A stretch of 64,000 bases of DNA from Conus ventricosus. Lineage: Eukaryota; Mollusca; Gastropoda; Neogastropoda; Conidae. Below the pieces are notes generated by a model. That model was not told the DNA's origin and searched no databases. It saw nothing but the letters and a program-made list of their open reading frames with translations. Below are positions 22,762 to 34,057 of this stretch, piece after piece; the first letter of the stretch is position 1; every line of letters starts with the position of its first letter. The stretch spans positions 1 to 64,000 of the forward strand of contig JAFLJL010014715.1 of the NCBI GenBank assembly GCA_018398815.1, given 5' to 3'. The position numbers and the translations under genes are program-made.

Positions 22762-24585
22762 CGCGTGACCTTCTTGACCTTTTGCGCTGCCTTTTGTGTT
22801 GTCTTGTTTTTGGCGTAGTGTTTGTGTTTGGGAAATTTGGGTTTGTATACGGAATAGGCTGTGGGGGTCGGAGGGTTACCCTAGCGTAGTAGGGGGGTAA
22901 CATTTGGAGGTGGACTAAAACCCCTCTACTGCTGTTTATTCATAAAACCCTTTTGTGAAAGTTGTTTAGTTAGGTTATTATTTTTCCTCACAGATCGAGA
23001 GTTGCTGACCGTGGAAACTTCCCCGTGGGTTAGTTTGGCCTCGTCCTACCGTTTTGAATCTGTAGCGTCGGGGTGGACGGTGTCAGTCTTCTTCTCTCTT
23101 TTGTAGTCTAGGACATAAATAGTTTTTTTTGACGGAAGTTGGTTAGTTGTTTTTTGTTTGGCTCGGTTGATTGTAGGAATTGCGTAGTTTTCACTTTATG
23201 ATCGTGTAAGGGTGCGTTAGGGTGAATTCATAAATGTGATTTTTGAATGAAAGAAATAATCTTGTGTGTGGAAAAGGAGTATACCGTATTAAGTGGTCAA
23301 TGCTCGGCGGTTGTTACTGCTCTGAGTGGGTTACGTGTGTGTGCTCTGACACCATTGTGGGAAGGACTTTGGTGATACCGAGTGTTTATTTTGTTAAAAC
23401 AGGTCTTGGTGCAGTAGCCCAAGGGTTTGAGGATCGTTAACTGGTTACCAGTTTCTGTATTTTGATTTTTTGTTGTTTCCGTTCCATGAGTTAGGGCTCC
23501 AGGTAGTGTTGATATATTCATTAGCCGACGTCCGCACCGTGTGGGTGATTTACTTGTCCCGTTGAAACCAACAGTCCTCCCGATTGGTTGTTGTAGAGTT
23601 CACTTCATTGACTTGGATTTATGATTTAGTTTTTACCGTACATTGATCTGAAATTTGTGTTGGGGTCCATTAGGCTTGCGGCTCTGTGACTCGGGGGCGA
23701 TCAAGCTTTGTGTGTTTTACTGCTCGTCGACGTGTAGTGCAAGGGTTAGTACACTGTTCCGGAACTTATCTTTCGAGAATCAATCGGGTTGCGAAACCAT
23801 GGATATGATAGGGTGTGACTCGATCTGTCTCTGCTGCTGCGTCGGTCGGGGGAAAAGCTTCTGTGGAGAGCTCTTTTCCTTCCCCTGCCGGAGTGTGACG
23901 ACCACTGTTATAACCACGATGTCGACGCCGCCTGGGATGGTAACCACGCTGTCGGCCGGTCGTGTCCCTCCTTCCTCATTTCGGGTTTAAAACTACTCCG
24001 ACTGAGTCAGTCCGGTGAACGTCCACTGTTCCCACATCCCCAGGGTCTACCCCCCAATACTTTGGACCTCCCCGTACCAACGAACCCCCCTTCGCCCCCG
24101 ATCGTGGATATCCTTCCTGACATTAGGGCCCCGGGTTGAGGCCACGCGAGGAGGGTGAGAGAGAGAGGGATCATCTTAGGTGGGAGGATAGAGAGGGAAG
24201 GTTCAGGAGAAGGAAGGGGAGAGGGAGCAGGAGGCCAAGAAGTGGGAGAGAGAGTTGAGAATGAAAGAGAGGGAAAAGAGAGAGAAGCCCGAAAAGAAGT
24301 AGGGAGAGGGCGTGAAGAGGCCGTAGGAGAGCTGAGATAGGGAAACTGAAAGGCGTGAGGAGGCACGTAGAAGAGCGAGAGAGAGATTAGAGGGAGGAGC
24401 GGGAAGAGAGAGAGGCAAAGGAAACACCGAGAGCGTGAAGGGCTGCTAGGATTAGGCGGGAGGAAAGAGAAGAGAGGGGAAGACCAGGCAGCAGGAGAGG
24501 AAGAGGCTGAAAGAAGAAAGGGCTGAGCCAGACAGATCCTGGAGCAAGCCAGGACAGAGCGACTGTCCTCTGTGGCATCAGGGGC
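22762..24585 (+). other. Gypsy-A leader and purine-rich 5' region
   Basis: About 1.8 kb between the primer-binding site and recognisable gag. The first 1.2 kb has no readable domain. A strongly purine-rich tract (24140-24530, mostly gagaga and ggaag) follows; translated, it gives an Arg/Glu-rich stretch that could be a coiled-coil N-terminal part of gag, but stops interrupt every frame. Confidence 0.5.
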
Positions 24586-24639
24586 ATGAAGTGGGGAGAG
24601 CATGACCTTGGGAGCGAGAGAGGAGCAACCCAGGACATA

Positions 24640-25343
24640 AGGGGCTTGGGTTTCAGCCGCCCAAGATCCGCATTCCTTTGTTCCAACCAGGGAAGACCTA
24701 GACGTGTTCCTGGAAACTTCGAGGATTTGGTAGACCCTTTTGCCATGACCGATGGTTCAAAAGGCAGTATACCTGAAGTCGAGTCTCCAGGGTTGGCTAA
24801 GGAGGCGTTGGTCAACATTCCTTCCCCCCGTTCCTATTTAGGATCTCAAAGCTGCCTTCGCAAAGGCTCCACATGACGCCAGAGTCCTACCGTCGTCGGT
24901 TTAGGACTATGAACAAGGGCCGAGACGAAACCTTTTCCCCCAGTTTGGGGAACGATTAAAGGGAAAACGTTTGAACTATTGGTGGGTGCCTCGGGGTTTT
25001 CCCATACAGGATGCTGTCCTACTGGAGCAGCTGAGCAACGTAGCGTCTGCAGATTTTAAAAATCAAACTGGGAGAATCCCGTCCTGCGTCGTTCCAAGAG
25101 GCAATAACATTGCCGAAACATTTGCGGACGCCGGCGGTTTTTTCTTCTGACGCTAGACCCAACAAGAGTCCCAAGCCATCTGACGACCGCCCCAGAAACA
25201 ATCTGCTGTTTTCCCTCATTGAAACTTACAGCGGTCAAGGAACAGGGTCCCCCCAAAGTAATAAGACGGGTTTTCAGTGTGGATCTACTGAGCACTTGAG
25301 AAAAGTGTGCCCCAAGCTGAGAGCAGCCGCTCCCAATTTGTGA
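24640..25343 (+). pseudogene. Gypsy-A gag remnant
   Basis: Pieces of a gag-type structural protein can be read in alternating frames: TREDLDVFLET and FEDLVDPFA are joined only across a 1-base shift near 24716. A later piece carries an ERLKGKRLNYWW segment similar in style to capsid C-terminal or SCAN-like regions. At 25270-25312 a zinc knuckle reads QCGSTEHLRKVC; the first cysteine of the usual C-x2-C-x4-H-x4-C pattern is replaced by glycine. Gag would form the capsid around the element RNA in the cytoplasm. The frame breaks make this copy non-functional as sequenced. Confidence 0.65.
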
Positions 25344-26950
25344 GGCTGGATCAGGAGTTGTGGGACACGGAGCATCACCCCTGTCAGGGAACCAGAGTTC
25401 CCCACATTCGCATCCGTTTGGTTCAGGGTGATGTCGTAGATGCCATTGGGATTCTGGCGCATCAGCAATCTTTGTTGACCAGAGTCTTTATTCCCCGCTG
25501 ATGCTGAACGAGGACCCATGTGTGAGGTGTCGGGTATTGAGGCAGGATTCAAGTCCAAGCGCCCACTGCACTGATCCGTATGTCAACGCCATACTTTGAG
25601 GGCACGGGTTTTGGGGGATCGGCGTGGACAAACCTGCATATCCCCTTGCTGATAGGTAAAAGTGGGAAGTTCGAAAGGGTGGGACAATTTTGGGACATCT
25701 CCATGACCTACCTCTTCAAGCCTGTGCAAGGATGGCAACCACTCGTGCCCAACAGAAGCAAGAGCCAACTCAAAACCCCTATTGAAGCCATCAAGATGGA
25801 GTGCGTGGCGAGTGTGACCCCCGACAAGGTGAGGGGTCTACAGCACGTGATCCTCCTCAATCAGGTGCGAAAGAACTTTGGGAAGCCCCCCGATTCGGCG
25901 GGGAACACTGGGCAAGTCTCTGTTCTCCAAGAGGAAAGGCGTTCTCAAACGAACTTTTGAGGGGAAGAACCAGAAGCTCGAACAGTTGGTTGTTTCCTCG
26001 CACTCTCGCGACAAGTCCTCGTTAGGACACGATTCGCCCATGGCCACCTTCTGACAAGGAACAGACAGCGTTTACCACACCGGAAGGCCCGTATCAATGG
26101 ACCGTCATGCCATTCGGGCTGAAGACGGCTGGAGCTGTATTCCCGCCCGCATCATGAGGATGATGTTGTCTCCCCTTCAGCTCCAGGAAGCCCAGAATTT
26201 TATGGATGATTTGCTCATCGCGACCCAAGAATGGGACAGGCATGTAGAGGTCATTCGGATCATTTTCCAGAGGGCTGAGGGAGGTTCAGCTTGCCGCAAG
26301 ACCTGCAAATGCCAACTGGGAGAAAAATCGTCTCGTTCCTCGGACACAGACTTCAAAAAGGGTTGGTGTATCCTGAAAGCGACAATCTACGAAAGATCCA
26401 GGATGCAACACCCCCTAAAACCAAGAAGCAATTGAGATCGTTTTTGGGGCCCCGTGGGGTATTACCGCAAATTCATACCCCAAATCTCAGAATTGGCCCT
26501 TCCGCTCACCGACAGAAACCAAGGGGAAGCTTCCAACGATCCGGTATCGGGTGTGAGACACCCTTCAAAGGTTAAAGGGCGCTTACTTCTAACCATCTAC
26601 AGCTCCCGCCCCGAACTCCCCTTTGTCCGCGGACGACGCCTCAGCCGGGGGATAGCGCTGCGTTATCAGGATCGAGGAAAGGGGCTTCAGCCGTGGGGTA
26701 CGTTGTAAGAAACGACGGGGCAGAATTGCGTATCATACGAGAGCAGGATGTTTAGCTTTGTATGGGCCATCCTTCGATTATCCCCCCTCTACGGGGGGAA
26801 ATTCGTGCTCCAGACTGTCATCACCCGCTGCAATACTTTACGATCAGGCCCGTGAGCCGAAGGTTAATGGGATGGGATTTAACTTCAGCACGTGTTTGAC
26901 TTTGAGGCATCCCGGCAAAGGGAAATTAAGGGGGATTTCTTAGTAGGATG
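25330..26950 (+). pseudogene. Gypsy-A pol remnant (RT and RNase H)
   Basis: After a poorly readable protease zone (25330-25520) there is a reverse transcriptase remnant. The motif MPFGLKTAGAVF is at about 26107-26142 and the catalytic box FMDDLLIA at 26199-26222, in different frames. The tether region follows (SFLGHRLQKGLVYPES, about 26325; YYRKFIPQISELALPLTD, about 26457-26510), and then a degraded RNase H. The first part of the RT domain, before the palm motif, is largely missing. The order and motifs are typical of Ty3/Gypsy pol. No integrase zinc finger or catalytic core is visible before the 3' LTR, which suggests an internal deletion. Confidence 0.75.
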
Positions 26951-27097
26951 GAGACATAGGCTGTTTCCTGTTCTTCGGTGTGACCGGGATTCTCTGAAAT
27001 GCGTTTTATCATGACCGTGATTTGTGTGGTTGTTTTTTTCACTTTGCAATGAACCTTTTAACATGGGACAGGTTGGGTAGTGTACCCATTGTCCCGG

Positions 27098-27112
27098 GTT
27101 TTAGGTGGTGGG
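27098..27112 (+). other. Polypurine tract of Gypsy-A
   Basis: A purine-rich stretch (aggtggtgg) lies directly before the TG that opens the 3' LTR, where the plus-strand primer for reverse transcription is expected. It contains T interruptions, so the assignment rests mainly on position. Confidence 0.45.
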
Positions 27113-30024
27113 TGTTCAGCACGCATGTTTTTCCAAATTCTGTTCAAGGTCCTTTGGTCCCAAAGGGGAAAAATTGTGTAGGGGGTTATTTTGTTAAATG
27201 TAACCTTTAAACAGAGGTCTTGTGTCTTAAAAAAAAAACCAACTGAGTTTTTTTTGCTTTTAAAATCTGCACCCACCTTCCATCCTGCATTGTCATGTGT
27301 TTTCCGGTGGACCGGGTTTGCCTGGGGTTAAAGTTTGGCTAGTGGCCTCTCTCACTGCGAAACGAGTTTTTTTTAACCCACGAGGCATCGAGATTGGGTT
27401 TGGGAAAATTGGGAGAAAGTAAAAGTGTCGTGCAGCCTTAGGATGCAGGGGTGTTCTTGTACTGTATTTTGTGAGGGATCCATATCCTCGGGAGCCACCC
27501 GTTTCGCCTTGGGGAAAATGCGTATGCATTATTTTTTTGGAGATCAATCTCCGGTCCTGTCAGGTTTTTACCTTTGGTTTTAAAAACCTTGTACTCCATA
27601 GGAGTGCTGTCTCTTGTCCAGCTTTTTTTAGTATTCTGTGAAACCAATCGCGTCGTGAATCCTGTTCACTTGGGAAGCTGTTTTTTTTTCCTAACTTTAG
27701 GCCTGGGCCGGGATACGGGTGAGGGCTTACATTCTGGCTCCCCAAGGAGTCCCCTTCAACAGGTCGAGTTGGTGAGTACATTGCCCAGTTAGTTCATATC
27801 TTTTTCTTTTATTATTTATTTATTTCAAAACGATTTTAAAGAATTTGGGTTTTTCCCCCCAGCCCTTTTGCTTTAATTTTCAATATTATTTTGTTGTGTT
27901 TGAGTATTATTTTCGTTTATCATATTACCTTTTCGTGTATCCACTTTTAAGGATCATTACTTCTGGCCCTTTTATTTTCATTTTACAGGGAGTAAGCGTG
28001 TTAGCCATTTCCCTCCAATATGTGTGTTGTTGTGTTCTGTGTGTTGTCGCTGCTGTACCACCATTCGGGGTCATGTCTTGCCACGTGTTTTGTGTGTTTT
28101 AGTGTCGTCACTTGTAAATGCGTGGTTCAGATGGGTTTTTTTCCTTTACCATTTTTGTTGTCATTTTTTAAATATTTAGAGCGCCCATAATTTATGTGCG
28201 CTGTTAATGCTTCGGCCTTGTTAACAGCAAAAAGTTGCCCGAGGGGGTATTTTTTGTTTTTACCCCAAAGGGGCAACCCCGGGGTTTTGACATAACGATA
28301 GGGGAACGTGTATTGGAAAAATGTATGTACAATGTCTGAACGGGGGAAATTTATTTTAAATTTTATTGGAACTGTATTTAGCAAACGCTCTGCCAGTGCC
28401 TTCCTTGTTTTCTTCTTTAAAGGATGTCTGCTTAGGTTTTGGCTTTGCACCATTTTATATGGAAACCTCTTTTGTGTGTTTTCCAACTTCTGTTCTACTT
28501 CTTGTTCTTGTTCTACTTCCTTCTACTTCTGCTTCTTCCTCTTTTGGTTTTCCTCCCCCCCTCACCAGTGGGTGACCTCCTGTGTTGCCGCTGCTGCTGC
28601 CGTGACCTTGCATCTGTGCGGGTCTCGCCGCCCTTCGTTTTGCTGTTGCCGCCACCGGTACCGCAGCCCCGCTGCGACCACGGCTTTGACCCACTACCTC
28701 CTCTTCTGCTTCGCCCCCATCATCCTCCCTTTCTCTCCCTTCTTCGCCTTCCCCTCTTGCCCGGGTCGGAACGAGGGCCACCTCCTGCGTGCACCATCTT
28801 TGGTAAAGGACCCTTTCCCCGACCCTGATTTGTGTTCCGGGACCCCACTCCACCACTACAGCTTCGTGGGTCGCTGGGGTACTGCCTACCTGTTTTTGTA
28901 CAGGTTTGGACGGCCGCCACACCTGGGTGCCTGACTGGAGTGTATTTCACCTCATCTTCGACTCGTGGGCTTTTGTTTTGTCACTGTTCCTTGGAAGGAG
29001 AAAAGGCCTATCTGTCGTGGTGTGATCGACGGACAGACGGCCCTCTCCTCGCTGGACCCGAAAGGACTGTCACACGGTTGAGGCTTTGGGGGGATCGGTC
29101 CGTTAAATCTGGCATCCACGTTTTTATTTTCAGAGATTTAAGACATGCGTTAAATCGTTTTGTCCAGAGCGCTGTATTATTTATTATAGCTTTTGCCTCT
29201 GAATGTTGGGGTTTTGGCATTTCCACATATACGTGGGTTTCCGGGTTGTCGCCGCTGTATGGTGTTTTATTTTTCTTTTGCAGGGTTCCGTTATTATGTG
29301 TCAAGTGTAACCATGTATGTTTATCAATCTTTCTGTGTAGCGTCCCTTGTCTGTAGGCGGTTTAAAAAAGAGGAAATTAATGTTGGATGTTTGTTACGCC
29401 CTTAGCAGTTGAACTTCCCCAGTTACTTTCCCCATTCTAAGGGTATGGCCCAAAACGCTCCCTTTGTTTTGGGGCCTTGCTTATCTGATTATCCCGTGCT
29501 AAATTTCTCTTCTGGACCGTAATCCGTCTCATCCCACAGGTTGTTGTCCTTGATTTCCATCTGGCAATCCTGGTCATCCCTATTTTAATTTTTCGAGGGA
29601 TCAGTTTTTGGCAAGCATTCCTGTTTTTTTTTAAGCTTGCTTGCCCCTTCGATTGCATTTTGGCTCTACCCTACCTCCTGGCCCCACCCAGAATCCGGCC
29701 GGGGCGTGCATGTTAGCGGAGAGAGATTCGATTATTTTGTGTGTGTGTGTGTGTGCGTGTGGGTGTGGGTGTGTGTGCGTGTGTGTGTGTGTCCCTTCCA
29801 TTTGTTTACATCCCTTTAGAAGTTATAAATGTATACCCGTCCTGATATATGTATGTAAACATGTTGTGAACATCTGTTTTTTTTTGTGACAGTAAAGTTT
29901 CAGTTTTTTGTTGTACTCGTATTTCCGTGTTTGAATTTGATGTTTGTGTGGTTGGCGCGATTGAGTTGGGATTGAGCATAGCGTTTCCCTTGAACAATTA
30001 CCACGTGACATCACCCACGTGACA
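27113..30024 (+). repeat. Gypsy-A 3' LTR, 2.91 kb
   Basis: Matches the 5' LTR end to end but is about 160 bases shorter through many scattered 1-2-base losses, especially in 27300-29450. From 29460 to 30024 the two LTRs are almost identical. The uneven distribution of differences points to local sequence error on top of any real divergence, so insertion age should not be estimated from it. Confidence 0.9.
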
Positions 30025-31045
30025 CTGTCAATTATCAATAACAGACATTTCCCATGGCTGTCAGTTATCAATAACAGACATTTCCCATTGGCTGTCAATT
30101 ATCAATAACAGACATTTCCCATTGGCTGTCAATTATCAATAACAGACACATCCCATTGGCTGTCAATTATCAATAACAGACATTTCCCATTGGCTGTCAA
30201 TTATCAATAACAGACATTTCCCATTGGCTGTCAGTAATCAACAACAGACATTTCCCACTGGCTGTCAATTATCAATAACAGACATTTCCCCTTGGCTGTC
30301 AATTATCAACAACAGACATTTCCCATTGGCTGTCAATTATCAACAACAGACATTTCCCCTTGGCTGTCATTTATCAATAACAGACATTTCCCACTGGCTG
30401 TCAATTATCAACAACAGACATTTCCCATTGGCTGTCAGTTATCAATAACAGACATTTCCCATTGGCTGTCAGTTATCAATAACAGACATTTTCCATTGGC
30501 TGTCAATTATCAACAACAGACATTTCCCATTGGCTGTCAATTATCAATAACAGACATTTCCCACTGGCTGTCAATTATCAATAACAGACATTTCCCATTG
30601 GCTGTCAGTTATCAATAACAGACATTTCCCATTGGCTGTCAATTATCAATAACAGACATTTCCCATTGGCTGTCATTATCAATAACAGACACATCCCATT
30701 GGCTGTCAATTATCAATAACAGACATTTCCCATTGGCTGTCAATTATCAATAACAGACATTTCCCACTGGCTGTCAATTATCAATAACAGACATTTCCCA
30801 TTGGCTGTCAGCTATCAATAACAGACATTTCCCACTGGCTGTCAGTTATCAATAACAGACATTCCCACAGGCTGTCAGTTATCAACAACAGACATTTCCC
30901 ACTGGCTGTCAGTTATCAACAACAGACATTTCCCACTGGCTGTCAATTATCAACAACAGACATTTCCCATTGGCTGTCAGTTATCAACAACAGACATTTC
31001 CCACTGGCTGTCAATTATCATAACAACATTTCCCATTGGCTGTGA
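30025..31045. repeat. Minisatellite, 34-bp unit, right part
   Basis: About 30 very regular copies of the same 34-bp unit as 19405-19669 (ggctgtcaattatcaataac with acagacatttcccatt). Together the two parts give about 1.3 kb, compared with 6.7 kb in the reverse-complement counterpart at 42048-48715. Confidence 0.97.
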
Positions 31046-31560
31046 ATTATCGATCACTTACATGTACACAGCAGTTTTGCAGATTTTCAAATAAGGCTGA
31101 CCAAACATTACACTTTTTTCCTTTTTTTTTGTCAAATGTTCTATTCATCTAATGCCGTAGCTGAATTACTGGTAAACCAGAGGACAAAACATATCAGTAT
31201 CATTCAGGTTCTTAAGTCCATAACAAATTTTTAAAAACTACGAACAATTAATTCTGTCAAACAGACAAGCAGACAGTTTGGAGAAATGATGAAATGAACA
31301 TAGTAAGTGAAATACAACCGTTACGAGAATTCAATATGCAGCATGTTGAGACCACTTAAACTCAGCAGAGAAGGGGTTAAAGGGAAAAAAGAACAGTGCA
31401 CATGAATAAATGTAAAATATTGCATCAACACACTTGGATCAGAAATGAAACAACAAAGATTTTTCTCTTCCACTTTTTTCCTTCCTTCTTTTACATTTTC
31501 CTTTTTTTCTTTTTAATGTGGAATGTACTGAAGAAAATAGTAATTAAGTACTGAGTCTTT
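31046..31560. other. Unique AT-rich block
   Basis: About 515 unique bases, A- and T-rich, matching the reverse complement of about 41570-42045. No exon, promoter or RNA gene is supported. Confidence 0.6.
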
Positions 31561-31945
31561 GAATTGGTGAAAAAGAAAAATCTACAGACAAATGTTGCCT
31601 GGTAGCTATGTGCTCTGCAGGGTGGTGTGGGACAGGGAAGCATGCTAAGAGTCTTTTAATTGGTGAAAACGAAAAAGTCTACAGACAAAGTGTTGCCTGG
31701 TAGCTATGTGCTCTGCAGGGTGGTGTGGGACAGGGAAGCATGCTAAGAGTCTTTTAATTGGTGAAAACGAAAAAGTCTACAGACAAAGTGTTGCCTGGTA
31801 GCTATGTGCTCTGCAGGGTGGTGTGGGACAGGGAAGCATGCTAAGAGTCTTTTAATTGGTGAAAACGAAAAAGTCTACAAAGTGTTGCCTGGTAGCTATG
31901 TGCTCTGCAGGGTGGTGTGGGACAGGGAAGCATGCTAAGAGGGTC
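31561..31945. repeat. Tandem repeat, ~110-bp unit
   Basis: Three and a half direct copies of a unit containing tgcctggtagctatgtgctc, tgcagggtggtgtgggacag and ggaagcatgctaagagtc. The counterpart on the other copy (41450-41570, reverse complement) has only one diverged copy, so this is a copy-number difference between the two versions of the locus. Confidence 0.93.
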
Positions 31946-31956
31946 TACCCACACTG

Positions 31957-32120
31957 GGCAAGCCTGAAACGGAGTATGGGCAGGTTAACAAAAACAAACA
32001 AAAAAAGGTTCAAAGCCTGAAACAGAGTATGGGCAGGTTAACAAAAACAAACAAAAAAAGGTTCAAAGCCTGAAATGGAGTATGGGGCAGGTTAACAAAA
32101 ACAAACAAAAAAAGGTTTAA
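31957..32120. repeat. Tandem repeat, ~55-60-bp unit, 3 copies
   Basis: Three copies of a unit carrying gcctgaaacggagtatgggc and aggttaacaaaaacaaac. On the gene strand (minus here) each unit reads as a T-rich tract, a cttaac-like or gttaac box and a final tttcag, that is, an imitation of a 3' splice site. The counterpart at 41070-41445 has about seven copies. Confidence 0.93.
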
Positions 32121-32128
32121 AGACTCAC

Positions 32129-32210
32129 GCTCCTGCTGCTGGTGCTTGGACAGCTCGATCATCTCCTGCATGAACTGCATCCCATCTTCTGCATCATCAG
32201 GGCTAAGAGC
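32129..32210 (-). CDS. Exon B of unknown gene (inverted copy)
   Basis: On the minus strand the acceptor gtgggtgcag is followed by 82 bases that read ALSPDDAEDGMQFMQEM and then IELSKHQQQE, ending with one extra base before a consensus donor (gagc then gtgagt). The start phase is 0 and the end phase is 1. Exon A (33919-34051) ends in phase 0, so A and B can be spliced in frame. This copy is intact; the plus-strand counterpart at 40986-41065 is frameshifted. The acceptor itself lies at the edge of a 34-bp minisatellite whose units repeat the acceptor sequence. The acidic-then-Gln-rich peptide is not recognised. Confidence 0.75.
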
Positions 32211-32513
32211 CTGCACCCACCACACCAACACTGTTATATAGAGCCTGTACCCACCACACCAACACTGTTATATAGAGCCTGCACCCACCACACCAACACT
32301 GTTATATAGAGCCTGCACCCACCACACCAACACTGTGTTATATAGAGCCTGCACCCACCACACCAACACACTGTTATATATAGAGCCTGCACCCACCACA
32401 CCAACACTTTATATAGAGCCTGCACCCACCACACCAACACTGCGTTATATAGAGCCTGCACCACCACACCAACACTGTTATATAGAGCCTGCACCCCACA
32501 CAACATGTTTATA
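32211..32513. repeat. Minisatellite, 34-bp unit (inverted copy, cut)
   Basis: About nine copies of ctgttatatagagcctgcac plus ccaccacaccaaca, running into the second assembly gap. Its reverse complement is the array at 35625-40985. Confidence 0.96.
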
Positions 32514-33513
32514 NNNNNNNNNNNNNNNNNNNNNNNNNNNNNNNNNNNNNNNNNNNNNNNNNNNNNNNNNNNNNNNNNNNNNNNNNNNNNNNNNNNNNNN
32601 NNNNNNNNNNNNNNNNNNNNNNNNNNNNNNNNNNNNNNNNNNNNNNNNNNNNNNNNNNNNNNNNNNNNNNNNNNNNNNNNNNNNNNNNNNNNNNNNNNNN
32701 NNNNNNNNNNNNNNNNNNNNNNNNNNNNNNNNNNNNNNNNNNNNNNNNNNNNNNNNNNNNNNNNNNNNNNNNNNNNNNNNNNNNNNNNNNNNNNNNNNNN
32801 NNNNNNNNNNNNNNNNNNNNNNNNNNNNNNNNNNNNNNNNNNNNNNNNNNNNNNNNNNNNNNNNNNNNNNNNNNNNNNNNNNNNNNNNNNNNNNNNNNNN
32901 NNNNNNNNNNNNNNNNNNNNNNNNNNNNNNNNNNNNNNNNNNNNNNNNNNNNNNNNNNNNNNNNNNNNNNNNNNNNNNNNNNNNNNNNNNNNNNNNNNNN
33001 NNNNNNNNNNNNNNNNNNNNNNNNNNNNNNNNNNNNNNNNNNNNNNNNNNNNNNNNNNNNNNNNNNNNNNNNNNNNNNNNNNNNNNNNNNNNNNNNNNNN
33101 NNNNNNNNNNNNNNNNNNNNNNNNNNNNNNNNNNNNNNNNNNNNNNNNNNNNNNNNNNNNNNNNNNNNNNNNNNNNNNNNNNNNNNNNNNNNNNNNNNNN
33201 NNNNNNNNNNNNNNNNNNNNNNNNNNNNNNNNNNNNNNNNNNNNNNNNNNNNNNNNNNNNNNNNNNNNNNNNNNNNNNNNNNNNNNNNNNNNNNNNNNNN
33301 NNNNNNNNNNNNNNNNNNNNNNNNNNNNNNNNNNNNNNNNNNNNNNNNNNNNNNNNNNNNNNNNNNNNNNNNNNNNNNNNNNNNNNNNNNNNNNNNNNNN
33401 NNNNNNNNNNNNNNNNNNNNNNNNNNNNNNNNNNNNNNNNNNNNNNNNNNNNNNNNNNNNNNNNNNNNNNNNNNNNNNNNNNNNNNNNNNNNNNNNNNNN
33501 NNNNNNNNNNNNN
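32514..33513. other. Assembly gap, 1000 N
   Basis: Exactly 1000 unknown bases. The left edge is in the 34-bp array of the inverted contig, the right edge in the 36-bp array that also ends the first contig at 13432, on the same strand. Confidence 0.99.
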
Positions 33514-33885
33514 AGTGTTGCACTCAGACATTACCTAGTTGTACAGCTCTCAGGCATTACCTAGTTGTACATGTGAGTGTTGCACTCGGGACATTACCTA
33601 GTTGTACATGTGAGTGTTGCACTCAGACATTACCTAGTTGTACATGTGAGTGTTGCACTCAGACATTACCTTATTGTACATATTAGCCTTGCACTCAGAC
33701 ATGACCTAGTTGTACATGTGAGCATTGCACTCAGACATTACCTTATTGTACATATTAGCCTTGCACTCAGACATGACCTAGTTGTACATGTGAGCATTGC
33801 ACTCAGACAATTACCTTATTGTACATATTAGCCTTGCACTCAGACATGACCTAGTTGTACATGTGAGCATTGCACTCAGAAACTG
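33514..33885. repeat. Minisatellite, 36-bp unit, segment 3
   Basis: Same unit and orientation as 7172-13432, including the tacagctctcaggcattacc variant. Toward the right end the units switch to a diverged pair form (tgtacatattagccttgcac alternating with tgtacatgtgagcattgcac), a higher-order repeat of about 72 bases. It stops about 30 bases before exon A. Continuity with the first contig suggests that these two contigs are directly adjacent in the genome. Confidence 0.96.
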
Positions 33886-33918
33886 TCAGTGTCTTAGACA
33901 TGTTGTTCCCCCCCCCAG

Positions 33919-34051
33919 TCGATCACCACGACTCCGTGCCTCGGAGTTCATTGCGGGCAACAAGGAGCAGCTGGAGCAGCTGCACGCCATGGGCATCCGC
34001 ATCGCCACCATGGCTGACGGCCGAGTCCAGCTGCTGCACACCGCCTCCGAG
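33919..34051 (+). CDS. Exon A of unknown gene
   Basis: A pyrimidine tract and AG (gttcccccccccccag-like, ending at 33918) precede 133 bases of GC-rich coding sequence that ends with GAG before a donor-like gtttgt. After one base completing the previous codon, 44 codons read SEFIAGNKEQLEQLHAMG, then IRIATMADGRVQLLHTASE. Composition and codon use contrast sharply with the AT-rich minisatellites on either side. It ends in phase 0, matching exon B. The peptide looks like a helical, Glu/Gln-rich region. I do not recognise the family and assign no function. It is the best-supported coding segment in the window. Confidence 0.8.
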
Positions 34052-34057
34052 GTTTGT

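Larger units (their letters stand above)
19670..30024 (+). mobile_element. Ty3/Gypsy LTR retrotransposon A
   Basis: A 10.36-kb insertion inside the 34-bp array. Two long direct repeats (19670-22739 and 27113-30024) bracket 4.37 kb of internal DNA. Both repeats start TG and end CA (cacccacgtgaca). A primer-binding site of tRNA-Pro type follows the left repeat. The array sequence ctgtc follows the right LTR, and tgtc precedes the left one, consistent with a 5-bp target duplication that has lost one base. Internal order is leader, gag with a degenerate zinc knuckle, then reverse transcriptase and RNase H remnants. I see no integrase before the right LTR. Several frames are interrupted by 1-base shifts, so the copy is not functional as sequenced. 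It is absent from the corresponding place in the other copy of this locus (42-48.7 kb). Confidence 0.92.
14433..32513 (-). other. Middle contig: inverted copy of 35.6-63.5 kb
   Basis: The whole stretch between the two 1000-N gaps matches the reverse complement of the third contig, block by block: 14455-15115 with 62800-63475, 15130-16525 with 61895-62785, 16530-17925 with 60540-61890, 17990-19255 with 48872-51240, 19405-19669 plus 30025-31045 with 42048-48715, 31046-32125 with 41070-42045, exon B with exon B, and 32211-32513 with 35625-40985. The two copies differ in array copy number and in retrotransposon insertions. I interpret it as an alternative haplotype scaffolded in inverse orientation; a true inverted duplication cannot be excluded from sequence alone. 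Confidence 0.9.
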
